Assembly (NCBI GenBank): GCA_030437565.1
Contig: CP129291.1
Coordinates: 62,001-126,000, forward strand
DNA length: 64,000 nt
Direction of reading: 5' to 3'
DNA from: Terrilactibacillus sp. S3-3
Lineage (GTDB): Bacteria; Bacillota; Bacilli; Bacillales; Sporolactobacillaceae
Shown: piece by piece, positions 24,608 to 36,029 of the stretch
Position numbering within the stretch: position 1 is the stretch's first letter
How the letters are laid out: the number at the start of each line of letters is the position of its first letter
Notes under the pieces: generated by a model
Databases searched by the model: none
What the model was told of the DNA's origin: nothing
What the model saw: only the letters and a program-made list of their open reading frames with translations
Position numbers and translations under genes: made by a program

Positions 24608-24953
24608 ACGCTTATTTATATTCTAGTTGTATTGTCGGGGCAATTAAACCGGCAAGCGCGCCCGGCAGCAAGGCAGTGCGCAAATGAAATAAGACAACTA
24701 TCGCTCCCAGGTTAATAGAGCGGTTTTTGGGCGGAAAGGTTTAATCTTAATTAAAAACCGGGAATGGAAGATGATAAGGCAATCACCATTGATAAGCTTC
24801 CGCTCTTCGTCTTCTTCTCGCCTGCAAGTTATATGGCCGGCTGTGCAGCCGAACGGCCGGCGGGTAAAACCGGTATACAGAAATTTAAAATCAGGTTGAT
24901 CATGTGAATAAAAGAAGACTTGCGCCGTGAGCAGTCCCAGTGTGCAGGACTTG
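24608..24953. other. Gap between spoVT and spoVB-like gene
   Basis: No supported gene. It contains a hairpin with CGGTTTTT / AAAAACCG arms (about 24720-24760). On the minus strand a short hydrophobic stretch (LGAIVVLFHL ... LLPGALAGLIAP) ends near 24620. It is too short and broken to call. Confidence 0.4.
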
Positions 24954-24962
24954 TGATATAAT
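24954..24962 (+). promoter_or_regulatory. Extended -10 element before the spoVB-like gene
   Basis: TGATATAAT is an extended -10. No good -35 is seen. Confidence 0.35.
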
Positions 24963-24999
24963 CCATTTTAGTATGTGTGAAAAAGGTGGATATATCTTT

Positions 25000-26609
25000 A
25001 TGAGTCATTTGACGGGCACAAGCCGCTCAATGTGGCGCGGAGCAATGATTTTGACAATAGCGGCGGTGGTTGTCAAAATATTAAGCACAGTTTACCGGCT
25101 TCCTTACCAAAACTTGGCCGGAGACGTTGGTTTTTTTTTATGTGTACCAGCAAATTTACCCTTTCTATTCCCTTGCCGTGGTGATGAGCGGGACAGGCTT
25201 CCCGATTGTCATCTCGAAGTTTATTGCTGAAGCCGATGCGAGAAACAACGCCAAACAGATCCAATCTGTTTTTTGGCATGCTTTTTTGACGATAACCTTA
25301 CTTTCGCTCACTTTGTTCATTTGCCTTTTTACAGGGGCGCCGCTCTTGGCCGGATTGATGGGTGACGGGCGTCTGGCCGGACTGCTGCGGATGAGTGCTT
25401 TTATTTATCTTTTTGTACCGCTGCTTTCTGTGTTAAGGGGCAGCTTCCAAGGCAGGGACAATAATATGGTCCCTACGGCAGTGTCTCAGGTGGGCGAGCA
25501 AGCTGTTCGCGTTTCGCTTATCTTAGGCTGTTCACTTTTTCTTTATATCCGCCATGGGACACCTTATCGATTTGGAGCGGCAGCAACGTTCGGTTCGGTG
25601 GCGGCACCGGCTGCTTCAACTTGCATTTTAATTTTTTTTTCTTTCTAAAATATCATGCTCCGGCGTCTTTCACTCTTAAAGCCTTTTCTTTCGATCGGTC
25701 TTTAGCCAGACATTTGCTGGCTGAAGGTCTAGCTTTTTCGCTCCTATCGCTGTCGCTCGTCGCCTTTCAATTCATTGATGCGCTGTCGGTATTGCCAAGC
25801 CTGCAGCATTTCCATGGGCTTCATCCTAAGCAAGACAACGGCGTTTATGATCGCGCCTATCCGCTCGTTCAGTTCGGCATGACAGCGGCGACGGCATTGA
25901 CCATATCTATTGTGCCGGAAATAGCAAAAATGGTTGGAAAACGGAATAAAGACAAGATTCGCAGTCAGGCCGCACTGGCCCTGCGAGTCAGCTTTGTTTT
26001 TGGAGCGGCCGCCGCCATTGGACTGGCGCTGATAAGTCCCGAAGCCGATCATATGCTTTTTGAGGATGAATCAGGTGCCTTATCGCTTTCTTTGATGGCG
26101 TTCAGCATTTTAACGCTTTCAATGATTATGACGTCAGCAGGTATTCTTCAGGCCGCCCATCATCCGTGGACACCGGTGATCCATTTGCTCGCCGGCATGG
26201 CGCTCAAATTTGTATTGAACATTGTTTTTGTGCCGATTGCCGGTATTACAGGAGCGGCGCTGCCACGGTTATCGCTACGGGAATCACGGCATGGCTGAAT
26301 TTAAGCAGGATTCGTCATGTATTGCAAGTCCGTTTCTTACGCCAGGGTCAACTATCAAAATTATTTCTGTCTCTGGCAGGGATGACGGCCATCGTTTTAG
26401 TCCTGAAAATGGTCATTTATCATTTGCCTGAAATGGCGGACGGTTCGCGACAAACGGCGTCTTTTGCCGCTCTTATATGTGCTGTTTGCGGAGGACTGGG
26501 TTTTATGACGATTCTTTTAAGGACAAATTTTTTCAATGCCTCTGATCGCGAGAGCCTGCCGTTTTTAAACAAGGTCCGTGCGCCGCTGAAAAGAAAAAAG
26601 GCGGAGTGA
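25000..26609 (+). CDS. yabM: SpoVB/MurJ-like polysaccharide export protein YabM (frameshifted)
   Basis: A multi-pass membrane protein of the MOP flippase superfamily (MurJ/SpoVB/YabM branch), probably moving lipid-linked cell-wall or spore-cortex precursors. Hydrophobic helices run along the whole chain of about 530 residues. The RLPYQNLAGDVG segment near the start and QQIYPFYSL are typical of the branch. Breaks at T-runs near 25137 and 25635, and near 26262. AAAGGTGGA precedes ATG at 25000. mazG, which normally follows, is absent. Confidence 0.9.
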
Positions 26610-26728
26610 TTGGCAAATAGCTGATTTTTAACGGCGGAAGTTTTGTGCTATTGTTTTAACTAGCTTGCCGAATTTGATAAAATAGAGAAAATCGGCTGGT
26701 ATATGAATGAAAAATGGAGGGTTTTAAA

Positions 26729-27004
26729 GTGAATAAGACTGAGCTAATTCAAAATGTTTCTGAGAAAACGGGACTGTCCAAAAAAGACATTGAAATCGTT
26801 GTGAATGAGACTTTGAATGAGATTACTTCTGCCCTCGGCCGCGACGAAAAAGTTCAATTCGTTGGCTTCGGAACTTTTGAAGCCCGGGAAAGGGCAAGCC
26901 GGACGGGGAGAAATCCGCAAACAGGGGAGGCCATTACGATTCCTGCTTCGAAGGTACCGGGTTTCCGGGCCGGCAACAAGCTGAAGGAAGCCGTAAAATC
27001 ATGA
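26729..27004 (+). CDS. HU-family DNA-binding protein
   Basis: A 91-residue HU/IHF-fold nucleoid protein. GTG start at 26729 follows GGAGG. The conserved beta-arm reads GFGTFEARERASRTGRNPQTGE and the C-terminus IPASKVPGFRAGNKLK. It differs from the main HBsu type in its N-terminal helices. It overlaps rqcP by 4 nt; hup next to rqcP/yabP/yabQ is common in other sporeformers but not in B. subtilis. A paralogue elsewhere is likely. Confidence 0.92.
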   Translation: MNKTELIQNVSEKTGLSKKDIEIVVNETLNEITSALGRDEKVQFVGFGTFEARERASRTGRNPQTGEAITIPASKVPGFRAGNKLKEAVKS

Positions 27005-27270
27005 GGCTTGACAAATTTCTTAAAGTGTCGCGATTGATAAAAAGAAGAACCGTAGCCAAGGAGCTTGCGGATAAAGGCCGCGTCGAGATCAATGGACAGC
27101 CTTCGAAAGCAAGTTCCTTGGTAAAATCAGGAGACGTTCTGACTTTGCATTTCGGCCAAAAGTTAGTTAAAGTCCGTGTCCAATCTCTTAAGGAAACCGC
27201 CAAAAAAGAAGAGGCGGACTCTCTATATGAATTAATCAGTGAATCATTTGCGGAAAAAAAGAACAATTGA
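27001..27270 (+). CDS. rqcP: RqcP (YabO), S4-domain ribosome quality control protein
   Basis: Binds the 50S subunit and helps RqcH add alanine tails to stalled nascent chains. 89 residues, intact, with the S4 RNA-binding fold: MRLDKFLKVSRLIKRRTVAKEL and GRVEINGQ. ATG overlaps the stop of the HU gene (ATGA), so translation is coupled. Confidence 0.92.
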   Translation: MRLDKFLKVSRLIKRRTVAKELADKGRVEINGQPSKASSLVKSGDVLTLHFGQKLVKVRVQSLKETAKKEEADSLYELISESFAEKKNN

Positions 27271-27367
27271 AAACGCCCCCCGAATTTGATGTTGCCGGCT
27301 GCGTTTGTTCACGGTTCTAAATTGGACGACTTCCTCATAGTTATTAGTAAAGTGAGGAGGGAGACAT

Positions 27368-27675
27368 ATGGATCCATACTATACGGCTTCGCCGATGAAT
27401 AAACAGCCGGCACAAAAAATCATGATGTTGTGATGAAAGACCGGAAGACAATCGAAATCACGGGTGTCAAACATGTTGAAAGTTTTGATCATGAGGAGTT
27501 TTTGCTGGAAACAGTGATGGGCTTTCTAGCGATAAAAGGCACACGTTTGAAAATGAAAAACCTGAATGTTGAGCAGGGCATTGTTGCGATTGAAGGCAAG
27601 ATCTTCGATATCAGTTATCTTGATGATCAAGATGGAGAACCGGCTAAGGGTTTCTTTAGCAAATTGTTTAAATGA
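27368..27675 (+). CDS. yabP: Sporulation protein YabP (frameshifted)
   Basis: A mother-cell sporulation protein of unknown mechanism. The N-terminus MDPYYTAS is followed by a frame change near 27420 and then by DRKTIEITGVKHVESFDHEEFLLETVMG and the C-terminal KGFFSKLFK, all typical of the family. GAGGAGG lies about 10 nt upstream of ATG 27368. The stop overlaps the yabQ start. Confidence 0.92.
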
Positions 27676-28256
27676 CGCTTAATGAACAGTTTGCAACGAT
27701 GCTCGCAATGGTTATCATGGGGCTGTGGATAGGTCTCTCTTTTGCCACTTATCACCGTTTTGTCCATGGGAAGAAGCGGCGATGGATCATAGTGATCACG
27801 GATACAATTTTCTGGGCTTTGCAAGGCTTAATGATTTTTTACGTGCTTTTGTCTGTTAATCAAGGGCAGATCCGTTTTTATATTTTTTTGGCAATTGCTC
27901 TTGGTTACGCCATGTACAAGGCATTGTTTGATAAAATATATTTGACATTGTTGGAATGGCTGATTGCGGTTGTTGTCTATATCTGTCTTTTCATCAGGAA
28001 AACCGTCTTAATTTTGCTGATTTATCCTATTATAGCCCTATTGAAGCTCGTCTTCTTTTTGTGTAAAATAACAGTAAGATTTGTTCTTAGTTGCTTGCTT
28101 TTTCTGCTCAAAGTGATTTTGGGATTGCTCCGCTGGACAGCAAGGCTAGTGATCCCAAAAGCCTGGCGAAGCAAGGGAAGGCAATGGTATGAGGCAACCC
28201 TGAGGCTGTTATCGAAGTTGAAATCATTTATAATGAAGATAATCAGGCACAAATAG
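27672..28256 (+). CDS. yabQ: Sporulation membrane protein YabQ
   Basis: An intact 194-residue integral membrane protein with about five hydrophobic helices, needed for spore cortex formation in B. subtilis. The first helix follows MTLNEQFATMLAMVIMG. A positively charged tail ends the chain. ATGA overlap with yabP. Confidence 0.9.
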   Translation: MTLNEQFATMLAMVIMGLWIGLSFATYHRFVHGKKRRWIIVITDTIFWALQGLMIFYVLLSVNQGQIRFYIFLAIALGYAMYKALFDKIYLTLLEWLIAVVVYICLFIRKTVLILLIYPIIALLKLVFFLCKITVRFVLSCLLFLLKVILGLLRWTARLVIPKAWRSKGRQWYEATLRLLSKLKSFIMKIIRHK

Positions 28257-28266
28257 GAGGGATACT

Positions 28267-28649
28267 GTGAAAGCAGCAGCCAACATGAATGATGTCGCAC
28301 ATATCCGAACGGATTACGTGCAATCACAAGAATTGTAAAAAAAATCAGAACAAAGCGCCGCAAAGGCCTTATTAGGCGACTGATTGCATTTGCCATCATT
28401 TTTGCGATTGTTGCGAGTTTCATGGTATCTTCCATTTTCTCTCAATCAAGTCGGCTGAGCAGCACGATAGCACAAAAAGAGCATCTCGAAAAGAAACTGC
28501 AAGCTTCAAAGAAAGATACGAAAGTTTTAAAGCAGCACATCCGTTTGTTACATGATAAGGATTACATTGGTGAAATAGCCCGCCGAGATTACTTGCTGTC
28601 CAAAAAAGGCGAGATTATTTTCTCAAAACCTAATATTGACAAACATTGA
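28267..28649 (+). CDS. divIC: Cell division protein DivIC (frameshifted)
   Basis: A bitopic septum protein that works with FtsL and DivIB. Start GTG 28267 after AGGAGGG. A basic cytoplasmic segment, a frame change in the A8 run near 28340, one membrane helix (FAIIFAIVASFMVSSIF) and an extracellular coiled coil ending near YLLSKKGEIIFS are all as expected. About 127 residues. Confidence 0.9.
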
Positions 28650-28674
28650 CATGCTTTTTTTTGCTATGTATAAA
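28646..28674 (+). promoter_or_regulatory. Promoter of yabR
   Basis: TTGACA, 17 nt, TATAAA. The -35 box overlaps the divIC stop codon region. Confidence 0.7.
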
Positions 28675-28718
28675 TAAAATAAATGATATACTACTTTTTT
28701 AGGAGGAGCATTTTTTTT

Positions 28719-29132
28719 ATGTCAATTGAAGTAGGCAGCAAGCTTAAGGGTAAAGTGTCAGGCATTACAAATTTCGGAGCCTTTATTGATCTGCCCGATG
28801 GAAAAACAGGATTAGTTCATATCAGCGAAGTTGCGGATCGCTATGTAAAAGACATTCATGATGTCCTGTCTATCGGTGATGAAGTGACAGTTAAGGTATT
28901 GCAGGTGGAAGCTGATGGCAAGATTGGTCTATCCATTCGCAAAGCTGTCGACAAGCCTAAGTCAACGAGGGGATCGCGGGGCGGCGGCTCGTCGCGCGGG
29001 AAACGCTTCAATAAGGAAACGAGTTTTGAAGATAAAATCTCGCGTTTCCTTAAGGACAGTGAAGATCGGCTCTCTTCGCTGAAGCGACAAACCGAATCCA
29101 AACGCGGAGGACGCGGGGCTAGAAGAGGATAA
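28719..29132 (+). CDS. yabR: S1-domain RNA-binding protein YabR
   Basis: 137 residues, intact. The N-terminal S1 OB-fold reads GSKLKGKVSGITNFGAFIDLPDGKTGLVHISEVA, followed by a basic glycine/arginine-rich linker and a charged tail. Related to the general stress protein 13 type; its exact role is not known. AGGAGGAG precedes ATG 28719. In B. subtilis tRNA genes follow, but none is found here. Confidence 0.9.
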   Translation: MSIEVGSKLKGKVSGITNFGAFIDLPDGKTGLVHISEVADRYVKDIHDVLSIGDEVTVKVLQVEADGKIGLSIRKAVDKPKSTRGSRGGGSSRGKRFNKETSFEDKISRFLKDSEDRLSSLKRQTESKRGGRGARRG

Positions 29133-29165
29133 GCTTGTTGCCATAATTAAATATATAGATTGCAG

Positions 29166-29199
29166 ACACTCATGTTTTCGAACCTGGGTGTTTTTTTTT
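29166..29199 (+). terminator. Terminator after yabR
   Basis: ACACTCA pairs with TGGGTGT (one G-U pair) around a loop and is followed by nine T residues. Confidence 0.7.
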
Positions 29200-29525
29200 A
29201 TTATGTTAAATCCGGCGGAAATCGCTGCTTCCGAAGGCGAAGTTCAAGGATGATCAGGTCAAGTTATAATATATACAATTGTGATTGTTTTCACTTAATC
29301 GGTCTATTAAAAAATTATATAATATTTTGCCCCAAAATTAAAGCAATCTTTGACAAAGCACTCGCTTTTTTCTTTAGCCAGCTGTAGTTAAGGGGACTAA
29401 TTTGACAAACGGACTTGAAAGAAGTCGAAGAGTTTTTTGACTTTTCTCCGACATTTTGACAAATTCTGAACGTCTAATGTGGTTAAATTGAACATACAAT
29501 AATAAATTACGGGTGGTGCAAATGT
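29200..29525 (+). promoter_or_regulatory. Leader and promoter region of spoIIE
   Basis: AT-rich, no gene and no tRNA. Two TTTGACAAA-type sites (about 29400 and 29455), similar to 0A boxes, lie upstream of the gene, which is Spo0A-activated in B. subtilis. Exact promoter boxes are not clear. Confidence 0.4.
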
Positions 29526-32026
29526 ATGATTCAAAGATTTGAAGGATCAAATCCTAACACATTAGTTGCCTACACGCCATTAGCAGAACGTGATTATCGG
29601 TTCCGTGAACGTTTCGTTCAATACGTCAAAACGCTTTGGTTGAAAACTTTTGTCCGATGGGAAACATTTTGTATCATCATTGGTTTTTTGCTGGGACGAG
29701 CTTTAATCTTGTCCAGCCTGTCTCCGTTTTTTATTCCTTTTTTTGCTACCGTATTTGTCTTGAAACAGACGAAAAACGATGGCTCGCTTTTTTCAGTATT
29801 CTAATCGGTGCCTTATCCCTGTCGGTTAAGCATGGATTATTTGCCTTTCTGGCGTTGTTTAGTTTTTTGATTGTACGAGCCATAGCGGTTAAGCTGTTCA
29901 AAACAGAGATGGTGAAAGTGCTGCCCTATCTTGTTTTTATAGCCGGATGCTCGTCCAGGTTATTGTACGATTATACGGTGAGCCGTCAGTGGCTTTGGTC
30001 AAACGCATTGACCGCGGCAGTCGAAGCCGGATTATCCTTTCTGCTTACTTTGATTTTTCTCCAAAGTATTCCGTTTTTTTTTATCGATGAAAATAAAAAA
30101 GAAAACGTTAAAAACAGAAGAGATTATTTGTTTTATTATTTTGCTGGCATCGGTGTTAACCGGCACGATTGGCTGGCACATTTCCGGATTATCAATGGAT
30201 CACGTTTTATCCCGGTATTTTATATTATTATTCGGTTTTGTCGGCGGCGCGGCAATCGGTTCGACTGTCGGGGTTGTTGTCGGTCGGCCTGATCTTGAGC
30301 CTGGCAAATGTGGCCAGTCTGTACCAAATGAGCCTGCTTGCTTTCTCCGGGCTGCTTGGCGGCCTGCTGAAAGAAGCAGGCAAAGCGGGTGTTTCCGTGG
30401 GCCTCATGATCGGAACGCTGCTGATTGGATTATACGGAGAAGGCTATCAACATTTGCTCCCGACGACATTGGAATCTCTGCTGGCTATTTTAATGTTTCT
30501 GCTGACGCCTAAAACTTTGACGGCCAAAATTGCTTCATATATACCCGGAACAAAAGAATACAACGCGGAACAGCAGCAATATGTCAAGAAACTGCGTGAT
30601 GTCACGGCCAGCCGCGTAGAACAATTTTCGAGTCTTTTTCAAACACTGTCCAATAGTTTTTCCAATTTGGGAGATGAAGATACGAGTCGGGAGGCTGATG
30701 TTTTTCTTAGCAATGTGACGGCGAGAACATGCCAGACGTGCTTTCGCAAAGAGTACTGCTGGGTCAAAAATTTTGATCAAACCTACAATCTCATGACGCA
30801 GATCATGAATGAAACGAGCGGCACGAACACGGACGTTTCCGATCTGAAATTGAAACGGACGTTCAATGAGCATTGCATTAAAGCTAATAAGGTGATGGAA
30901 GCGATCTTAGAAGAGCAGAAATTTTACGGTCAACAAATAAAATTGAAGCAAAAGGTCAAGGAAAGCCGCCGTCTTGTTGCCGAACAACTGCGCGGTGTTT
31001 CCCAAGTTATGGGCGACTTTGCCAGCGAAATTAAACGTAAACGTGAACGGGATACCCATCAGCTGCAGGAAGAAAGAATCTTGCAAAAATTGCAGGAAAT
31101 CGTTTTGGAGGTAGACAATGTTGAGATTTATAACCTGGAAGAGGGGGCGGTGGATATTGAAATGACATTGCCGAATGATTATTTTGGCCAATGTGAAAAG
31201 GTGATCGCGCCGCTGCTTTCCGACATTTTGGAAGAAAGTATTGTCGTTGAGAAAGAAAAGCATTCCGAGGTACGGCGGCCCTTGCCAGGTGACATTTTCC
31301 TCCGCGCGGACGTATGAAATCGAAACGGGTGTCGCTCACACTGCGAAAGGAGGAGGATGGGTATCCGGAGATAATTACGCGATGTTTGAACTCGGAGCCG
31401 GAAAATACGCTGTTGCGATCAGCGACGGAATGGGAAATGGCGAAAGAGCAGACAGTGAGAGCAGTGATACATTAAAGTTGCTTTCTAAAGTGCTGAAGTC
31501 AGGAATTAATGAAACGGTGGCGATTAAATCTATTAATTCGATTCTTTCTTTGCGGACAACGGAAGAAATTTTTTCGACACTGGATCTGGCAATGATCGAT
31601 CTGCAGGATGCCAAAGCTAAATTTTTGAAAATTGGATCAAATCCAAGCTTTATCAAAAGAGGAAATAGTGTCAGGATGGTCGATGCCGGCAATTTGCCAA
31701 TGGGCATGATTGAAGACTTCGATGTCGACGTGATTAATGAACAGCTGAAATCGGGCGACTTGCTAATTATGAGCGACGGTATTTACGATGCACCTAAACA
31801 TATAGAAAATAAAGAAGCCTGGATTAAGAGAAAAATACGAGAGATTCAAACGGATGATCCACAAGATATTGCCGACTTGATTTTGGAGGAAGTCATTCGG
31901 GCGGGCGATGGATTCATTGAAGATGATATGACGATTGTGGTGTCCAAAATTAAACATCATATTCCAAAATGGGCGGCGATCCCTGCCTATACCAAGGTGG
32001 CTGTCATGAAAAGAAAAGCGCAGTAA
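29526..32026 (+). CDS. spoIIE: Stage II sporulation protein E, PP2C phosphatase (frameshifted)
   Basis: Dephosphorylates SpoIIAA to release sigma-F and takes part in polar septation. An N-terminal block of about ten membrane helices, a central regulatory region with the FRKEYCW cysteine motif, and a C-terminal PP2C domain with ISDGMGNG and MSDGIYDAP metal-binding aspartates. Breaks near 29790, 30110, 30285 and 31300. ATG at 29526 has GGTGG 8 nt upstream. Size is about 830 residues, normal for the family. Confidence 0.94.
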
Positions 32027-32092
32027 GGGGTGAGTATAAAAAACTCTTTTCTTGTCAAAGCTGTTGCTAGGATAAGAGAGGGGTTGAAACAC

Positions 32093-32823
32093 TTGAAAAA
32101 AGGCACGTTAAAGCAAATTCTATTAATCACCGACGGCTGCTCCAATCAAGGTGAAGATCCATCGGCGATGGCGGCACTGGCAAAAGAGCAGGGTATAGCG
32201 GTCAATGTCATTGGTGTGCTGGATAGTTTTGATTCCGAAGATGATCGCGGCATGAAGGAAGTGGAAAGTTTGCTCTTTCGGGAGGGGGAATCAGTCAAAT
32301 CGTTCAAGCGAAACAACTGTCCCAAACCGTGCAAATGGTGACGAGACAGGCGATGACACAAACGATTAAGGGTGTGATTAATCAGGAACTCCAAGACATT
32401 TTGGGAGATACGGAATCGATGGACGATCTTTCTCCGGAAAAAAGGGGCAAGGTCATGGAGGTTGTTTGATGAACTGGGCGAGACGGTGGATCTTGAAGTT
32501 TGTATTTTGGTGGATACAAGCGCCAGTATGAAGACTAAATTGCCGACAGTGAAGGAGGCACTGCTTGATCTTTCAATTAGCTTGACTTCCAGAATGGGGA
32601 GCAACCGGTTTTGCTTATATACATTTCCGGGAAAAAGGAAAGCGATTACGAAAATTATGTCGTGGACGCCGAAAATCGACAGCATTAATCAGGCCTTTTC
32701 TAAACTTGGGTCAGGCGGAATCACACCGACCGGTCCAGCAATAAAAGAAGCGCTGAGAAGCTTTGCGAGTCCAGAAGGGGTTTCCTTTCTCATGATGAAG
32801 CGTATGATGACGGGCCAAGATGA
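32093..32823 (+). CDS. yabS: VWA-domain protein YabS (frameshifted)
   Basis: A sporulation-linked von Willebrand A-type protein of unknown function. It reads LLITDGCSNQGEDP near the start, then the MIDAS motif DTSASM and the GGITPTGPA loop. Start TTG 32093 after GAGGGG. Frame changes near 32265, 32455 and about 32760; the last is placed because the alternate frame gives the expected tail SRRGF-L-DEAYDDG and a stop at 32823. It overlaps yabT by 20 nt. Confidence 0.88.
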
Positions 32824-33778
32824 TATTCAAATTGCTGCCGGAACAACAGTAGCGGGCAAATGGCATGGACACCGTTATCATATATTAAAGTGGCTTGGGA
32901 GCGGCGCGCAGGGGACCGTATATTTAGCCCGATCGGCGAAAGGAACGGTCGCGATAAAATTTGCGAAAGATCATTCGTCGTTAATTTCCGAAGTGAATGT
33001 ATTAAAGAAATTTGCAGCGCTCCAAGGTGAACCCCTGGGGCCTTCTTTATTTGATACCGATGACTGGCAGATGCCGGCGGGAAGAAAAGTCAGTTTTTTA
33101 TGCGATGGAGCATCTTCGCGGCGTACCCATGAATGAGGGAATCAGGACGAAGAATTTTGACTGGGCCTGTGTTTTCATTTTACAGCTTTTAAATGATTTG
33201 CACCGGCTGCATCAATCCGGCTATGTTTTTGGAGATTTAAAACCGGAAAATCTGATTATTACGGTTCCATCAGAAAATTCGCTGTTTGGATTTCGGCGGG
33301 GCGACAATGATGGGACGATCAATCAAGGAATATACAGAATTTTTTGATCGCGGTTATTGGGGGACAGGCACTCGTAAAGCGGAGCCGAGTTACGATTTAT
33401 TTGCTGCCGGAATGATCCTAATCGATGCCGCTGTTGGAAAAAGATTTGAAAAAAAAGAACAGCCCCATCGGCAATTGATTAGAGTGATTAAAGAGCATCC
33501 CAAGCTCTTTCGCTACCAAGATGTTTTGCTGAAAGCGATAAACGGGCAGTATGGATCGGCGAAAGAGATGCGCAGGGAATTTTTAGTAAAATTAAATGAA
33601 ACTGAAACTTCTTATTCGGTATCTCGTATTAATAAACATAATGGGCGAAAGCGCAGACAGAATGCCTTCCCCGGTAAAAAGACGGAAGGATGGATGGGGA
33701 GAATGGATGGGAGCCCTTACGATCGCTTCTTTAATTCTTACCATTTATATCCTTTATGTCATGGTGTATATTATGTAG
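32804..33778 (+). CDS. yabT: Membrane-anchored Ser/Thr kinase YabT (frameshifted)
   Basis: A Hanks-type kinase that acts in sporulation and DNA damage signalling. Glycine-rich loop LGSGAQGTVYLA, ATP lysine in VAIKF, the catalytic loop in the form FGDLKPENL (F-G-D for H-R-D), and DFGGAT. There is no extracellular domain: the chain ends in one membrane helix (GALTIASLILTIYILYVMVY). Frame changes near 33105, 33285 and about 33590. The R-to-G change in HRD is a family trait of YabT, not damage. Confidence 0.9.
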
Positions 33779-33988
33779 TATGTAGTAATAGAGGTTTTAC
33801 TGGGTTCATTTACCGGGCAGGGAGCCGCTTTGAGAAGCCCGCTTTTCTAAATTAGATTTATCGGGTGCCCCTAATGTCTTACCATCTTGCAGGCAGCTTT
33901 AAGACGAGCCTTTAATGCGTGACAGAGATTGGTATTTGTCTTTTATTTGATTGCTGCATCTGATAAAGGAATGTTGGGAGAAGGAAAA

Positions 33989-35381
33989 ATGACATTTGAA
34001 CAGAGAGTGGCGCAATTTATTGACGAACACCGGCTGATCCGGCCAAACATGCGGATTGTCGTCGGGGTTTCCGGAGGTTCCGATTCGATGGCCCTTCTCC
34101 ACTACCTGAACAGCCGAAAAGAAAAAGACGCCCTCTTCCTGATTGCCTGCTCGGTTGATCACGGTTTAAGGGGGGAGGTATCTTATCAGGATTTGCAATT
34201 TGTCGCATCTTTTTGCAAACAAAAGGATATATTATTTTTATGGCGAGCGTGTTAATGTTCCGGAGTATCGGGAAAAGCATCATTTAAGTCCGGAAGCGGC
34301 CGCCAGGGAGCTTCGCTACCGCGTTTTTGCGAAAGCGATGGCTGCTTATCATGCAGATGTGCTGGCCCTTGGCCATCACGGCGATGATCAAATTGAAACG
34401 ATGCTGATGAGACAAGTGCGGGGGAGCTTTGGCATTTCTCGCGCGGGCATCCCGGTAAAACGAGATTTTGCTGCAGGACAAATCATTCGCCCTTTTTTAA
34501 CACAAACTAAGGCGGAGATTGCGGCGTATTGCCGCGATCAAGGGATAGAATCTAGGCATGATGAAACCAATAATTCGGAAAAGTTTACACGAAACCGTTT
34601 CAGAAAACACGTCCTCCCCTTTTTGAAACAGGAAAACCCGAGAGTCCATTTGAGATTTCAATATGAAAGTGAGAGAATAGCTGAAGATGAACAGCTTCTC
34701 ATTCAATTGGCAAAGGAACGGATGGACAAGGTCGTTCTTAAAAAAGAGACGGATGAAGTGATCTTATCCTTGCCCTTTATTTGAAATGCCGCCTTCTTTA
34801 CAAAGAAGAGCAATTCATCTAATATTGAGTTATCTTTATGATAATCGGGATATACTGCCGCTGCATCAATCTATACATATCGAGACTTTAATAAAATTAT
34901 TGCGCTCCAGCCGGCCTTCCGGGACTGAACATTTTCCTAAGGGTTTGGCGGCAAGAAAGTCCTATGATCGCTGCATGATTGGCTTTCGATCGGCCTTTGC
35001 CGAAGAGGACTATAATAAGCGGCTCAGCATACCTGGAAGAACACGCGCTTCTCTTCAGGAATGATAAATACCGAGTTCGTGCCGGGCAGCGCGGCTCACC
35101 GTGATGAAGGACCCGGTTGTTTTGTGCTCGATTTCAGCCGGGTGAAATCTCCTTTAAGAGTGAGAACACGGCGAAGCGGCGACCGCATGATACCGAAGGG
35201 TATGGCCGGCTCGCAAAAAATTAAAGACATTTTTTTATTAATGAGAAGATTGATCGTGAAAAGAGATCCATATGGCCGCTCGTTGTCGACGATGATGACA
35301 CTATTTTATGGATACCGTTGCTTCGATACGGCCAGGTACTTGGCAAGAAGGGTGCAGACGGCCCAAATTATCTTAAGTTAA
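33989..35381 (+). CDS. tilS: tRNA(Ile) lysidine synthetase (frameshifted)
   Basis: Converts C34 of tRNA(Ile2) to lysidine. PP-loop GVSGGSDSMALL near the start, then ALGHHGDDQIET and RNRFRKHVLP. Frame changes near 34235, 34780, 35062 and in the T7 run near 35230. The true C-terminus is uncertain: one frame stops at 35381, another would run into hprT. ATG at 33989 follows GGGAGAAGG. Confidence 0.92.
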
Positions 35382-35417
35382 CGTTTATACCGACAGAGAG
35401 TCTTGGGAGGAAGCAGA

Positions 35418-35958
35418 ATGAAGGAAGATTTACAGGAGATACTCTTTACGGAGGAAGCGCTTCAAGAGAAAGTCCGTGAATTTGGCCGGATTCTTTCAGA
35501 AGAATATAAGGACCGTTTTCGCTCCGTGGTCGTCGGTATTCTAAAAGGAGCTCTTCCTTTTATGGCCGATTTAATCAAGCGGATAAATGTTCCCCTAGAG
35601 ATTGATTTTATGGATGTTTCAAGTTACGGTAATTCCACCGTTTCTTCAGGGGAAGTGAAGATTCTCAAGGATCTAAATACTTCTGTTGAAGGGCGTGATA
35701 TTCTCATTGTAGAAGATATTATTGACAGCGGTTTGACACTGCACTATTTGGTTGAACTTTTTAAGTATCGCAAGCGAAATCCAAAAAATAGTAACCCTTT
35801 TGGATAAGCCTTCCGGGCGGAAGGTTAACATTGTGCCGGATCTGACCGGGTTTTCGGTTCCCGATGCTTTCCTGGTTGGGTACGGTTTAGACTATGCTGA
35901 GAAATACCGCAATCTTCCTTATATCGGAATATTAAAACCCGAAGTCTACAAGGATTAA
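35418..35958 (+). CDS. hprT: Hypoxanthine phosphoribosyltransferase (frameshifted)
   Basis: Salvages hypoxanthine and guanine to IMP and GMP using [25 protein letters not shown] and the PRPP loop [11 protein letters not shown] are clear. One frame change near 35770, after which VVPDLTGF-type and [16 protein letters not shown] motifs follow. ATG 35418 after GGGAGGAAG. The tilS-hprT-ftsH order is universal in this group. Confidence 0.94.
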
Positions 35959-35962
35959 TTCC

Positions 35963-35992
35963 TTGAGGCGTCGAATATTAGTGTGTTACTAT
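35963..35992 (+). promoter_or_regulatory. Possible promoter of ftsH
   Basis: TTGAGG, 18 nt, TACTAT, about 40 nt upstream of the ftsH start. Confidence 0.45.
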
Positions 35993-36029
35993 AAAATATG
36001 GTTTTGCTTAGAGCGGGAGGAGGTAAGGG

